A stretch of DNA of 64,000 nucleotides from Sphingomonas hankyongi (GCF_023516575.1 NZ_JAMGBE010000002.1:248001-312000), one strand, 5' to 3'; counted from the first letter of the stretch, positions 37,375-46,231 are shown. The notes: generated by a model from the letters alone, not told the origin. Made by a program: numbers and translations.

Positions 37375-37950
37375 ATGCGATTTGCCTTGATTGCCACCGC
37401 GAGCGCCTGTGCCCTGCTTGCTGCCTGCGGCGGGCCGGAAAAGAGCCAGGCGAACGATGCGGACGCCAACATGAGCCACAATGCATCGCCACCTGCGACT
37501 GCGGATTCCAATGCCACAAATGCAATGATCGTGCTCGTCGCCAAGCCCGTGTCCGGCGAGCGGGCGCTCAAGATCATGCACGAGCGTCACGAGGGCATGG
37601 AAAGCATCGGGAAGAACAACAAAGTGATCAGGCGCGAGCTCGACGCCGCATCTCCCAATCTCGCTGCCGTCCGTACGGCGGCGGCGCAAATCGCAAACCT
37701 GTCGGGCAAGGCTTCGGGCTGGTTCCCCGCCGGCACCGGGCCAGACGCAGGCAAGACGGGCGCCAAGCCGGAAATCTGGCAGAATGAAAAGGACTTCGTC
37801 GCCAAGCTGTCCGCATTCCAGAAATCCGCGCGAGCGTTGAGCGCAACCGCCAAGGGAAATGACGTGCCAGCGATCAAGGCGCGGTTCGCCGACATGGGCG
37901 GCACCTGCAAGGCGTGTCACGACAAATACCGGTCGGAGATGCACCACTGA
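37375..37950 (+). CDS. Class II cytochrome c (c'-like) lipoprotein
   Basis: About 191 residues. Lipoprotein signal (FALIATASACALLAAC), an Asn/Ala-rich linker, and a four-helix domain ending in the heme motif CKACHDKYR, the C-terminal CxxCH position of cytochromes c' and c556. AGGAG stands five bases before the ATG at 37375. Anchored in the periplasm by lipid (inference). It directly precedes and overlaps a cytochrome b561 gene, suggesting an electron-transfer pair. Confidence 0.9.
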   Translation: MRFALIATASACALLAACGGPEKSQANDADANMSHNASPPATADSNATNAMIVLVAKPVSGERALKIMHERHEGMESIGKNNKVIRRELDAASPNLAAVRTAAAQIANLSGKASGWFPAGTGPDAGKTGAKPEIWQNEKDFVAKLSAFQKSARALSATAKGNDVPAIKARFADMGGTCKACHDKYRSEMHH

Positions 37951-37964
37951 TCGACGAGCGCTCG

Positions 37965-38612
37965 GTGAAGCAGCCGGTCTGGGACCTGCCGACGCGGCTG
38001 GTTCACTGGCTGACGGCGGCGCTCATCGGCTTCAGCTGGTGGGCGGGGGAGAATGAGGAGCTGGACCTTCACATTTGGTCCGGAATCGCCGTCCTCAGCC
38101 TGCTCATCTTCCGCTTGCTCTGGGGCATTTTCGGAAGCTCCACCGCGCGCTTCTCCAGCTTCGTTCGTGGCCCTCGCGCAGTTCGCGATTATCTCGGCGG
38201 CAAGTGGAAAGGCATCGGCCACAATCCGCTGGGCGCGCTCAGCGTCGTCGCCCTGCTCGGCGCTATCGCCTTCCAGGTCGGAACAGGCCTGCTCAGCAGC
38301 GATGAGGATGGGCTGGCGTCCGGTCCGATCGCCAATCTCGTCAGCATCGATCTATCGGACAAGATCACCGACCTGCACGAGGAATTCTTCAACGTTCTTC
38401 TCGCGCTCGCCGGTCTGCACGTCGCGGCGATCATCTTCTATCGCCTGCGGGGCAAATCGCTTGTCGCCCCGATGATCACGGGCCGGGCGGAGATCCCGCC
38501 GGGAACCGAGCCGATGAGTCGCGGAAAATGGTGGATCGCGCTTATTTGCCTAGCGGTAGCGATCGGCGTCACGCGCTGGATCATCGCCGGCGCACCTCCG
38601 TTCGGTACTTGA
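37965..38612 (+). CDS. Cytochrome b561 family diheme membrane protein
   Basis: Inner-membrane cytochrome b of about 215 residues with four core helices plus a C-terminal helix (WWIALICLAVAIGVTRWIIA). Probable heme-ligand histidines are in TRLVHWLTA, LDLHIWSG, ITDLHEEFF and LAGLHVAAI, the Ni/Fe-hydrogenase-type b561 arrangement. The GTG at 37965 is preferred because VKQPVWDLPTRLVHW is the family's normal start; a GTG at 37914 would overlap the cytochrome c gene by 37 bases. Confidence 0.9.
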   Translation: MKQPVWDLPTRLVHWLTAALIGFSWWAGENEELDLHIWSGIAVLSLLIFRLLWGIFGSSTARFSSFVRGPRAVRDYLGGKWKGIGHNPLGALSVVALLGAIAFQVGTGLLSSDEDGLASGPIANLVSIDLSDKITDLHEEFFNVLLALAGLHVAAIIFYRLRGKSLVAPMITGRAEIPPGTEPMSRGKWWIALICLAVAIGVTRWIIAGAPPFGT

Positions 38613-38643
38613 TTGCAACCCATTCCGCCGCCACATCCCCACC

Positions 38644-39216
38644 ATGCTCATCCGCACCGAACACACGCCGAATCCCGCGACACGCAAGTTCCTTCCAGGC
38701 CAGCCGGTCATGGAAGCCGGAACCCGCGATTTCCCGGACGCCGAATCGGCGCATGCCTCGCCGCTTGCCAGCGCCTTGTTCGACAGCGGCCTGATCGAAG
38801 GCGTGTTCTACGGGCGCGATTTCATCTCGGTGACTGCCGCGCCGGGCATTTCATGGACGGACCTCGAGCCTTTGGTCCTCGAAACCCTGCTCGATCATTT
38901 CGTGGGCGGAGCGCCGTTGTTCGCGCCTGGCAGCGCGGGGGGGATCCATATCGCGGACGATCCGGTGTTCGAGGAGAGTCCCGAGGACGCCGACATCATC
39001 GACCAGATCAAGGAATTGATCGAGACGCGCGTGCGCCCAGCAGTCGCACAGGACGGCGGGGACATCATCTATCGGGGCTATAAGGACGGGCGGCTTTACC
39101 TGGGCCTGCAGGGCGCCTGCTCCGGCTGTCCTTCGTCGACGATCACGCTGAAGCGGGGCATCGAAAGCCTCATCCGGCACTATGTGCCCGAGGTGGAATC
39201 GGTCGAAGCAGTCTAA
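38644..39216 (+). CDS. Nfu-type iron-sulfur scaffold/carrier protein
   Basis: A 190-residue protein with an Nfu N-terminal domain (about 1-85, TEHTPNPATRKFLPG) and a C-terminal NifU domain carrying the cluster ligands Cys159 and Cys162 in GACSGCPSSTITLKRGIE. It delivers Fe-S clusters to apoproteins in the cytoplasm; such a target could be MiaB, encoded 3 kb downstream (inference). Independent of the suf/isc genes here, none of which is in the window. Confidence 0.94.
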   Translation: MLIRTEHTPNPATRKFLPGQPVMEAGTRDFPDAESAHASPLASALFDSGLIEGVFYGRDFISVTAAPGISWTDLEPLVLETLLDHFVGGAPLFAPGSAGGIHIADDPVFEESPEDADIIDQIKELIETRVRPAVAQDGGDIIYRGYKDGRLYLGLQGACSGCPSSTITLKRGIESLIRHYVPEVESVEAV

Positions 39217-39273
39217 CCTGCCTTAGTTTCTAGGGGGTTGCGGCAAGCCGCCGCATGTGACCATCATCAGATC

Positions 39274-39882
39274 ATGCTTTTAGCGTTCGATACCTCGACC
39301 GCAGCCTGCACCGTCGCCCTGTTCGATGAGGGCGGGCAGTGCGTGGCGCACAGCGATGAGACGATCGGGCGCGGCCACGCAGAGCGACTGGTGCCGATGA
39401 TCGCCGAATTGCTGGAAGGCCGGCGGCCCGACCAGATCCTCGTCGGGACCGGTCCTGGAAGCTTCACCGGAATCCGCGTGGGAATAGCGGCGGCGCACGG
39501 CCTTGCGATCGGCTGGGATGCGAAACTGCACGGAATGTCGTCGCTCGCCCTGCTTGCCGCCCGGGCCGATGCGCCGGGGAGAATTGCTGCTGCGATGACT
39601 GGCGGACATGGCGAATTGTTCGTGCAGCAGTTCGAAGCGGGCCTGGAGCCCGCCGGAGAGATCGCCAATCTCAGGCCCGATGCCGCAGCACAAGAAACGG
39701 ACGCGCCGACGGTCGTGGGCTCCGGCGCGGCGCAGCTCGTCGCGTTGCGCGGATGGGGAGAGGCGCGCGATGCCTTTCCGTCCGCGGCGGATGCGTTGCG
39801 GCTGCCCGCCTCACTGCGCCTCCTCGCCCCGAAGCCGGTCTATGCCCGAGCGCCCGATGCGCGCGTGCGGGAGGCGGCCTGA
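39274..39882 (+). CDS. tsaB: tRNA threonylcarbamoyladenosine biosynthesis protein TsaB
   Basis: Non-catalytic partner of TsaD in making t6A37 of ANN-decoding tRNAs. 202 residues, somewhat short. The ASKHA fold start MLLAFDTSTAACTVALFDE and the interface motif GTGPGSFTGIRVGIAAAHGLA (read as two blocks) are clear. The ATG at 39274 begins the fold; the open frame upstream is not family-like. Its TGA overlaps the rimI ATG as TGATG, the usual tsaB-rimI pairing. Confidence 0.94.
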   Translation: MLLAFDTSTAACTVALFDEGGQCVAHSDETIGRGHAERLVPMIAELLEGRRPDQILVGTGPGSFTGIRVGIAAAHGLAIGWDAKLHGMSSLALLAARADAPGRIAAAMTGGHGELFVQQFEAGLEPAGEIANLRPDAAAQETDAPTVVGSGAAQLVALRGWGEARDAFPSAADALRLPASLRLLAPKPVYARAPDARVREAA

Positions 39883-40367
39883 TGGCGACCCCTGCGCTCA
39901 GCACCGTCGTCCAGCTCGAGCCCGGGAGCTCGCGCGATCTCGAAGCCGTGATGGAGATCATGGAAGCGGCGTTCGGATCGAAATATGGCGAAGCCTGGAC
40001 CCGGTCCCAATGCGCCGGAATCCTGCCCATGGCGGGCGTTTGGCTGCAGCTCGCGCGGGAACAGCATACGGGAAACGTGGTCGGCTTCTCCCTGTCGCGC
40101 TGCGTTGCGGGCGAGGCCGAACTGCTCCTGCTCGGCGTGCTCCCGAGCCGGCACCGCCAGGGCATTGGGCGCCAGTTGCTCGACCATTTCACGCGGCGCG
40201 CCGCGGCGGATGGAGCTTCGAGAGTTCATCTGGAGGTTCGCGACGGCAATCCTGCCGTTCATATGTATCGCGCGGCCGGGTTCGAACCGGTCGGACGTCG
40301 CCGCAAGTATTATCATGCGCCCGACGGACAGAACTTCGACGCATTGACCTTCGCCAGGACCGTTTAA
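39882..40367 (+). CDS. rimI: Ribosomal protein S18 alanine N-acetyltransferase
   Basis: GNAT acetyltransferase of 161 residues. The acetyl-CoA loop is VLPSRHRQGIGRQLLDHF (about 86-103) and the following VHLEVRDGNPAVHMYRAAGF is the RimI-type segment. The start is fixed by overlap with tsaB. Acetylates S18 in E. coli; other N-terminal substrates are possible. Confidence 0.92.
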   Translation: MATPALSTVVQLEPGSSRDLEAVMEIMEAAFGSKYGEAWTRSQCAGILPMAGVWLQLAREQHTGNVVGFSLSRCVAGEAELLLLGVLPSRHRQGIGRQLLDHFTRRAAADGASRVHLEVRDGNPAVHMYRAAGFEPVGRRRKYYHAPDGQNFDALTFARTV

Positions 40368-40381
40368 TCTTAACCAACGAT

Positions 40382-40443
40382 AATTGCGCAGCCCTAGCGC
40401 GGGGGCTACGCGCAGCTAATTGCAGCTTTAGAACTGCGCAGCC
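40382..40443. repeat. Three related AAYTGCGCAG-like repeats before mucR
   Basis: AATTGCGCAGCC (40382-40393), AATTGCAGC (40418-40426) and AACTGCGCAGCC (40432-40443) lie within the 99-base gap before mucR. They could be operator repeats for autoregulation (inference); MucR proteins usually prefer AT-rich sites. Confidence 0.35.
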
Positions 40444-40466
40444 TCTGCTCGTTCGAGGAAAATGCC

Positions 40467-40889
40467 ATGGCCGACAATGAAGACGCCGAAGATACTTTAC
40501 TGACCTTGACTGCGGACATCGTTGCCGCTCACGTCAGCAATAATAGCGTTGCCGTGAATGATTTGCCGAATCTGATCCAGAACGTTCATGCGGCCCTGAC
40601 CAGCATCTCCGGCAGGTCGTCGGCAGCGGAACCGCGACCCGAGCCCAAGGTGCCCATCCGCTCTTCCATCAAGCCGGACTATATTGTCTGCCTGGAGGAC
40701 GGGAAGCGGCTGAAGATGCTCAAGCGGCACCTGATGACGCACTATAATCTGACGCCCGACCAGTACCGCCAGAAGTGGGGACTGTCGCCCGACTATCCGA
40801 TGGTCGCGCCCAATTACGCGGAGCAACGCAGGACCCTGGCCAAATCGATCGGCCTCGGCACGCGGCGCCGCAAGTCTCGCGGCAAGTAA
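40467..40889 (+). CDS. MucR/Ros family zinc-finger transcriptional regulator
   Basis: A 140-residue global repressor of the Ros/MucR family. The prokaryotic zinc finger has Cys75, Asp78 (CLED in place of CxxC), His88 and His92 in CLEDGKRLKMLKRHLMTH, followed by the conserved NLTPDQYRQKWGLSPDYPM and the basic tail TRRRKSRGK. In other alphaproteobacteria MucR controls exopolysaccharide, motility and cell-cycle genes. Replacing the second Cys with Asp is known in several MucR paralogues, so the domain is probably still folded. Confidence 0.95.
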   Translation: MADNEDAEDTLLTLTADIVAAHVSNNSVAVNDLPNLIQNVHAALTSISGRSSAAEPRPEPKVPIRSSIKPDYIVCLEDGKRLKMLKRHLMTHYNLTPDQYRQKWGLSPDYPMVAPNYAEQRRTLAKSIGLGTRRRKSRGK

Positions 40890-40940
40890 AGTTGCGCGGA
40901 GGCCTTTGACCGCGCCTCTGCCGATGCCTAACCTGCCTCG

Positions 40941-41363
40941 ATGACCCGGCAAATCGACATTGAGGCCCTCTGCGCCGACAAGGGCCTCAGGATCACGGAA
41001 CAGCGCAAGACGATCGCCAGGGTGCTTGGCGACAGCGAGGACCATCCCGACGTCGAAACGCTGCACGCCCGCGCGGCAGCGATCGATCCCAACATCTCGA
41101 TTGCGACGGTGTACCGGACGGTCCGGCTGTTCGAAGAGGCCGGCATCCTCGAACGGCACGAATTCGGCGACGGACGGTCGCGCTACGAAGCGGCGTCCGA
41201 AAGCCACCACGATCATCTGATCGACGTCGAGACCGGCAACGTCATCGAATTCGTCGACGACGAGCTCGAAGCCCTGCAGAAGCGGATCGCCGAGAAGCTC
41301 GGATTCCGCCTCGTCGATCATCGCATGGAGCTGTACGGCGTCGCCCTCGACCGCGATCGCTAA
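40941..41363 (+). CDS. fur: Fur family transcriptional regulator
   Basis: A 140-residue metal-dependent repressor. The N-terminal winged helix contains GLRITEQRKTIARVL and ISIATVYRTVRLFEEAGIL; the dimerisation domain has the metal site around SHHDHLIDVETG (His89, His90, His92) and Glu103. There is no CxxC structural zinc site; the only Cys is Cys11. Most likely the iron regulator Fur; Mur or Irr-like roles cannot be excluded from sequence alone. Confidence 0.9.
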   Translation: MTRQIDIEALCADKGLRITEQRKTIARVLGDSEDHPDVETLHARAAAIDPNISIATVYRTVRLFEEAGILERHEFGDGRSRYEAASESHHDHLIDVETGNVIEFVDDELEALQKRIAEKLGFRLVDHRMELYGVALDRDR

Positions 41364-41427
41364 GGCGACCCCTCGCATCGGCTGGCGCGCCATCCTGCGG
41401 ATCGCCGGGCTCGTACTGCTGCTGGCG

Positions 41428-42120
41428 GTGCTGGCGCCGGCTCATGTTGCGACCAAATGGCTGGCCCGCCGGTCCCCGTGGCCCTCGCGATTTCTCGCCG
41501 CGGCAGCGTGGATCATCGGTGCTCGCGTGAGATGCTCCGGCGGGCCCGCCTCGCCGCACACCCTGCTGGTGTCCAACCACACGAGCTGGCTCGACATATT
41601 GGTGCTCGGAGGCTCGACCGGCACCACCTTCATCTCGAAGGACGAGCTTGGGCATCCGCTCATCCACTGGCTCGCTGACCAGAATGCCACGGTCTATGTG
41701 AAGCGAACTCACCGCAAGGGCGCGAAGGACCAGGCCATCGCGGTCGCTGCGGCGCTCGAGCGGGAAAAGCCCGTGACCGTCTTTCCTGAAGGCACGACCG
41801 GCCCGGGAACGCATCTGCTGCCGTTCCGGTCGACGCTGCTGGAAGCCGCCAACTATGCTTCGAAGGAGGTCGAAATCCGCCCGGTCGCGATCGACTATGG
41901 CAATGCCGCAGCGGAGATCGGCTGGTATCACGAGCCGGGCAAGGCCAACATCGTACGACTCCTGAACCGCGCCGGGACCTTGCCTGTGCGCGTGCAGGTC
42001 TTGCCGCCGCTCGACCGGGCCGGCGACCGCAAGCAGCTCACCGCGCTGGCACGCGACGCGATTGCGAGCCGGCTCGACTTCAAGTCCGATGCCCACTCGC
42101 CTATAGGCGTGGTCGAATGA
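41428..42120 (+). CDS. 1-acyl-sn-glycerol-3-phosphate acyltransferase (PlsC family)
   Basis: Makes phosphatidic acid in phospholipid synthesis. From the GTG at 41428 it is 230 residues, with the acyltransferase motifs NHTSWLDIL (HX4D) and VFPEGTTGPG. The likely real N-terminus lies further upstream: the frame is open and encodes GWRAILRIAGLVLLLA, a good membrane anchor contiguous with the visible APAHVATKW. No ATG, GTG or TTG occurs in that extension, so the start is unresolved. Its ATGA overlap leads into miaB. Confidence 0.9.
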   Translation: MLAPAHVATKWLARRSPWPSRFLAAAAWIIGARVRCSGGPASPHTLLVSNHTSWLDILVLGGSTGTTFISKDELGHPLIHWLADQNATVYVKRTHRKGAKDQAIAVAAALEREKPVTVFPEGTTGPGTHLLPFRSTLLEAANYASKEVEIRPVAIDYGNAAAEIGWYHEPGKANIVRLLNRAGTLPVRVQVLPPLDRAGDRKQLTALARDAIASRLDFKSDAHSPIGVVE

Positions 42121-43424
42121 CTCCCAAGACTTTCAAAATCAAAAGCTTCGGCTGCCAGATGAACGTCTATGACGGCGAGCGAATGGCCGAGTTGCTGGCG
42201 GATCACGGCATGGCGCCGGCTCCCGACGGCGAAGACGCGGAACTCGTCGTGCTTAACACCTGCCACATCCGGGAGAAGGCTGCGGAAAAGGCCTATTCGG
42301 ATGTCGGACGGCTGCGGCGGGACGACGGGTCAAAGCCGATCGTCGCGCTCGCAGGCTGCGTCGCGCAGGCCGAGGGCGCCGAGGCCAAGCGCCGTTCCAG
42401 CCTAATCGACATCGTCGTCGGCCCGCAGGCCTATCACCGGCTTCCCGACATGGTCGTGCAAGCGTCGAAAGGTGCGCGCCCCGTCGACACGGACATGCCG
42501 GCGATCAGCAAGTTCGACGCCTTGCCGCCGAGGCGAAAGGCTGCGCCGAGCGCTTTCCTCAGCATTCAGGAAGGGTGCGACAAGTTCTGCACTTACTGCG
42601 TCGTGCCCTACACGCGCGGCGCCGAGATTTCGCGGCCTTGGGACCACGTGCTGACCGAAGCGCAGAGCCTCGTCGAAGCGGGGGCGCGCGAATTGGTGCT
42701 GCTCGGCCAGAACGTAAATGCCTGGACCGACGGAGAGCGCGGACTTGCCGAACTGATCCGCGCAATAGCGAGGATCGATGGCCTCGAGCGCATCCGCTAC
42801 ACGACCAGCCATCCGGCCGACATGACCGACGCGCTGATTGCCGCGCATGCCGAGGTCGACAAATTGATGCCCTATCTTCACCTTCCCGTGCAGTCCGGAA
42901 GCGACCGCATATTGAGGGCGATGAATCGAAGCCACACGACCGAAACCTATCTCGCTGTCATCGAGAAGATGCGCCAGGCCCGCTCCGACATCGCACTTTC
43001 AGGCGACTTCATCGTCGGTTTCCCCGGCGAGACCGACGAGGATTTTGAAGCCACCCTGCGGATTGTGGATGCGGTCGGCTACGCCGCGGCTTATTCGTTC
43101 AAATATAGCGCCAGGCCGGGAACTCCGGCGGCCACCATGGAGGATCAGATAGCGCGCGAAATCATGGATGAGCGTCTTCAAGAGCTCCAGAACCGGATCA
43201 ACGCGCACCAGCTTGCGTTCAATCAATCCAAGGTGGGCTGTGACACGCAAGTGCTGATCGAAAGAAGGGGCAAGCTTCACGGCCAGATGATCGGCCGATC
43301 GCCCTGGCTTCAATCCGTGCATGTTGAAACGCCTGCGCAGCCTGGCGACATCATCGACATTACACTGGTAGCTGCCGGTCCGAACAGCATGAGCGGCGCG
43401 GTCCGCGCGAAAGAAGCCGCCTGA
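42117..43424 (+). CDS. miaB: tRNA-2-methylthio-N6-dimethylallyladenosine synthase
   Basis: Radical-SAM methylthiotransferase modifying A37 of tRNAs. 435 residues. The N-terminal UPF0004 domain has three cluster Cys (SFGCQMNVYD, LNTCHIREKA, LAGCVAQA); the radical-SAM motif is CDKFCTYCVVPYTRG; the C-terminal TRAM domain begins near CDTQVLIERRGKLHGQ. It overlaps both neighbours (ATGA before, TGATG after). It needs two 4Fe-4S clusters, which fits the Nfu gene nearby. Confidence 0.97.
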   Translation: MTPKTFKIKSFGCQMNVYDGERMAELLADHGMAPAPDGEDAELVVLNTCHIREKAAEKAYSDVGRLRRDDGSKPIVALAGCVAQAEGAEAKRRSSLIDIVVGPQAYHRLPDMVVQASKGARPVDTDMPAISKFDALPPRRKAAPSAFLSIQEGCDKFCTYCVVPYTRGAEISRPWDHVLTEAQSLVEAGARELVLLGQNVNAWTDGERGLAELIRAIARIDGLERIRYTTSHPADMTDALIAAHAEVDKLMPYLHLPVQSGSDRILRAMNRSHTTETYLAVIEKMRQARSDIALSGDFIVGFPGETDEDFEATLRIVDAVGYAAAYSFKYSARPGTPAATMEDQIAREIMDERLQELQNRINAHQLAFNQSKVGCDTQVLIERRGKLHGQMIGRSPWLQSVHVETPAQPGDIIDITLVAAGPNSMSGAVRAKEAA

Positions 43425-44416
43425 TGGCCCGGCGCGACTTGCAGGCGGTACCCGATCGGGCGCGGCTCGAGCTCGAGTTCGACCAGCCTTATCTGCTCGG
43501 CCCCCTGTTCGGCGATTACGATCGCCACCTCATAACCATCGAAAACCGGTTGGGCGTCCACATCTCCGCGCGCGGCAATCGCGTCCAGATCGAAGGCGAT
43601 GCGGACGCAGCTTCCCGTGCACGCGACGTGCTTACCGGCCTCTACAACAGGCTTGACCAGGGTCACGACGTCGATGCCGAAGCTGTCGAAGCGGTGCTCG
43701 GCATGGCCGCGCAGCCCAACCTCGACGGGATCATCAAGGAAGAAGTGACATCCGCGCCGCGAGTAATGATCCGCACGCGCAAGAAGACGATCGTCCCGCG
43801 CTCCCCCGTGCAGACCATCTACATGGAAGCGCTGGCGCGAGAGGACATGATCTTCGCGCTCGGCCCGGCCGGCACCGGAAAGACCTATCTCGCGGTCGCG
43901 CAAGCCGTGTCGCAATTGATCACGGGCAGCGTTGACCGGCTCATCCTTTCGCGCCCCGCGGTCGAAGCGGGCGAACGGCTGGGCTTCCTGCCCGGCGACA
44001 TGAAGGAGAAGGTCGATCCCTATCTCCGGCCTCTCTACGACGCGCTCTACGACATGCTTCCGACCGAGCAGGTCGAGCGGCGCATTGCCAGCGGGGAAAT
44101 CGAAATCGCCCCGCTAGCATTCATGCGCGGCCGAACGCTGAATGACGCTTTCATCATCCTCGACGAGGCGCAAAACACCACGCCGCTGCAGATGAAAATG
44201 TTCCTTACGCGCTTCGGTATGCGTAGCCGGATGGTGATCTGCGGCGACCCTCACCAGGTCGACCTTCCCGATCCAAGCAAATCGGGCCTCGCGGACGCCG
44301 TGGAAAAGCTCGATCGCGTCAAAGGTGTCGCGACCGTGCGCTTCTCCGCAGCGGACGTCGTGCGCCATCCGCTCGTCGGACGCATCGTCGAGGCGTATGA
44401 AGGGCCAGGACGATGA
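43424..44416 (+). CDS. PhoH family ATPase
   Basis: A 330-residue PhoH-type P-loop ATPase, the paralogue always found with ybeY (YbeZ). An N-terminal KH-like region (about 20-80) precedes Walker A GPAGTGKTYLAVAQA, the LILSRPAVEAGERLGFLPGD signature and Walker B AFIILDEAQNTTPLQMKMFL, then RMVICGDPHQVDLP. Linked to RNA metabolism and 16S rRNA maturation through YbeY (known association). Overlaps miaB and ybeY. Confidence 0.95.
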   Translation: MARRDLQAVPDRARLELEFDQPYLLGPLFGDYDRHLITIENRLGVHISARGNRVQIEGDADAASRARDVLTGLYNRLDQGHDVDAEAVEAVLGMAAQPNLDGIIKEEVTSAPRVMIRTRKKTIVPRSPVQTIYMEALAREDMIFALGPAGTGKTYLAVAQAVSQLITGSVDRLILSRPAVEAGERLGFLPGDMKEKVDPYLRPLYDALYDMLPTEQVERRIASGEIEIAPLAFMRGRTLNDAFIILDEAQNTTPLQMKMFLTRFGMRSRMVICGDPHQVDLPDPSKSGLADAVEKLDRVKGVATVRFSAADVVRHPLVGRIVEAYEGPGR

Positions 44417-44919
44417 TGCTCGAAATCGCAGTCGAGGCCGACGAGGAATGGGACAGTAGCAGCTCCTGGGAGCCGCTGGTGCGGCGTGCCGCCGAAGCAG
44501 CGGTCGCGGAAAGCGCTTTCCCCCAGCTCGCGTCAGGTCCCCGCACCATAGAATTGTCGGTGCGACTGACCGGTGACGATCAAGTGCGGGCGCTCAATGC
44601 CGAGTGGCGCGGCAAGGACAAGCCGACCAACGTGCTGTCCTTCCCTCTCGCTGGACCAGACGATTTGAAGAATACAAACGTTGCGGGACCAGAAGTTTTG
44701 CTCGGCGACATTGTACTTGCTCGCGGCGTCTGTCAGGCCGAAGCGCAGGAGAAGGGCATCGAGCTGGAACAGCATGCGACGCATCTGTTGGTCCACGGCA
44801 CGCTGCACCTGCTGGGCTACGACCACGGCGACGAGGATGAAGCGGCGGACATGGAGGCTCGTGAAGTACGCGCGCTGGCGCGGATAGGCATCGCCGACCC
44901 CTATGCGGATGCCGCCTGA
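44413..44919 (+). CDS. ybeY: rRNA maturation endoribonuclease YbeY
   Basis: Metal-dependent endoribonuclease for 16S rRNA 3'-end maturation and ribosome quality control. 168 residues; zinc motif HGTLHLLGYDH (H3 pattern, about 126-136) and the conserved GKDKPTNVLSFPL. Start overlaps phoH and stop overlaps the CorC gene (TGATG). Confidence 0.96.
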   Translation: MMLEIAVEADEEWDSSSSWEPLVRRAAEAAVAESAFPQLASGPRTIELSVRLTGDDQVRALNAEWRGKDKPTNVLSFPLAGPDDLKNTNVAGPEVLLGDIVLARGVCQAEAQEKGIELEQHATHLLVHGTLHLLGYDHGDEDEAADMEAREVRALARIGIADPYADAA

Positions 44920-45812
44920 TGGCGACGCGAAACGAGGACGAAGGCGGCTCCCGGCTCTGGCGCGGCATGCGGCATCTCATCTTTGGCGACGAGTCCGAAC
45001 CGACCCTGCGCGAAGAGATCGAGGATGCGATCGATGAAGCCGAGGAAAGCCAGGGCACCCACGCCGTAGCCGGCGATCTCAGCCCGGCCGAACGCCAGAT
45101 GCTCCGCAACATGCTGCATTTCGGCGAGCAGACCGCAGGGGACATTTGCGTGACCCGCGGCGACATCATGGCGGTGCCGTCGAGCGTGAGCTTCGATCAG
45201 CTGGTTCGCGCGTTTGTTGACGCCGGACACAGCCGCCTGCCCGTTTACGGCGAAAGCCTGGATCAGGTCGTAGGCATGGTCCACATCAAGGACGTGTTCA
45301 TGGCCAGTGTCGCCGCGGACCGCGAACGCAGCCTGCAGGCACTGATGCGCGAGCCGCTGTTCATTCCGGAATCGATGGGGGTGATCGACCTGCTTGCTCG
45401 GATGCGCAGCCAGCGCATTCACCTGGCGATCGTCGTCGACGAATTCGGCGGCACGGAAGGCCTGGTCACGATCGAGGACGTCGTCGAGGAAATAGTCGGT
45501 GACATCGAGGACGAGCATGACGAAGCGGAGATCGGCATGCTGACGATGCTCGACGAAGGACTGTGGGAAGCCGACGCGCGCCTGGAGCTGGAAGAGCTGC
45601 AAGCGGCAGTCGATGCCCGGCTCGCAGCCGAAGACGACGACGTCGACACGGTCGGCGGACTGACATTCCTGCTCGCCGGCCGGCTCCTCCAGCCTGGCGA
45701 ATCCGTAAGCCATCCGTCAGGCTGGCGACTCGAAAGCGTCGACGCGGACAGCCGCCGCATCAAACGCGTCCGACTGCACGCGCCCGAAGGGGAGCGGCGC
45801 GCGGAGGACTAG
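44919..45812 (+). CDS. CBS-domain protein of the CorC/hemolysin C family
   Basis: A 297-residue soluble protein with two CBS domains (about 65-195; [10 protein letters not shown] at the first, [24 protein letters not shown] at the second) and a CorC_HlyC C-terminal FAD-like domain ([17 protein letters not shown]). It lacks the membrane domain of CNNM transporters. E. coli CorC is implicated in magnesium/cobalt efflux. The conserved place after ybeY supports the assignment. Converges with the VOC gene with a 4-base overlap. Confidence 0.93.
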   Translation: MATRNEDEGGSRLWRGMRHLIFGDESEPTLREEIEDAIDEAEESQGTHAVAGDLSPAERQMLRNMLHFGEQTAGDICVTRGDIMAVPSSVSFDQLVRAFVDAGHSRLPVYGESLDQVVGMVHIKDVFMASVAADRERSLQALMREPLFIPESMGVIDLLARMRSQRIHLAIVVDEFGGTEGLVTIEDVVEEIVGDIEDEHDEAEIGMLTMLDEGLWEADARLELEELQAAVDARLAAEDDDVDTVGGLTFLLAGRLLQPGESVSHPSGWRLESVDADSRRIKRVRLHAPEGERRAED

Positions 45813-46231
45813 TTCCTTGCGAAAAGCTTCGCCGGGTCCGCCATCGCCTTGAACTCCAGCGCATTGCCCGCGGGATCGAGCAGGAACATGGTCGCCTGCT
45901 CGCCGGGTTGGCCCGCGAACCGGATCGTCGGCCGGATTACGAATTCGACGTCGGCTTGCGTAAGGCGGTCGGCAAGCTTTTCCCAAGCGTCCATCTGAAG
46001 GACGAGCCCAAAATGCGGTATCGGCACGTCGTCGCCATCGACCGGATTGGTCGCCCGTTCCCGAACCGCCGCCGGGGCGAGATGGGCGACGATCTGATGG
46101 CCGTGAAGGTCGAAGTCCACCCATTGCTCTGAGCTGCGGCCTTCGGCGCAACCCAGAAGATCGCCGTAAAAACGCCGCGCGGCCGAAAGGTCGTCGACCG
46201 GAAAGGCGAGATGAAAGGGCGGCAAGTCCAT
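45809..46231 (-). CDS. VOC family (glyoxalase-like) protein
   Basis: A 140-residue protein with two beta-alpha-beta-beta-beta units. N-terminal [23 protein letters not shown] has the first metal-ligand position (His7); [19 protein letters not shown] starts the second unit and [15 protein letters not shown] carries the C-terminal Glu. Such proteins act as dioxygenases, isomerases or resistance enzymes; the specific reaction cannot be told. It stands alone, converging with corC and diverging from lnt. Confidence 0.88.
   Translation of the reverse strand: MDLPPFHLAFPVDDLSAARRFYGDLLGCAEGRSSEQWVDFDLHGHQIVAHLAPAAVRERATNPVDGDDVPIPHFGLVLQMDAWEKLADRLTQADVEFVIRPTIRFAGQPGEQATMFLLDPAGNALEFKAMADPAKLFARN

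Noticed and set aside
40894-40915. GCGCGG...CCGCGC stem after mucR
   Set aside because: Short stem without a T-run; too weak to call a terminator between mucR and fur.
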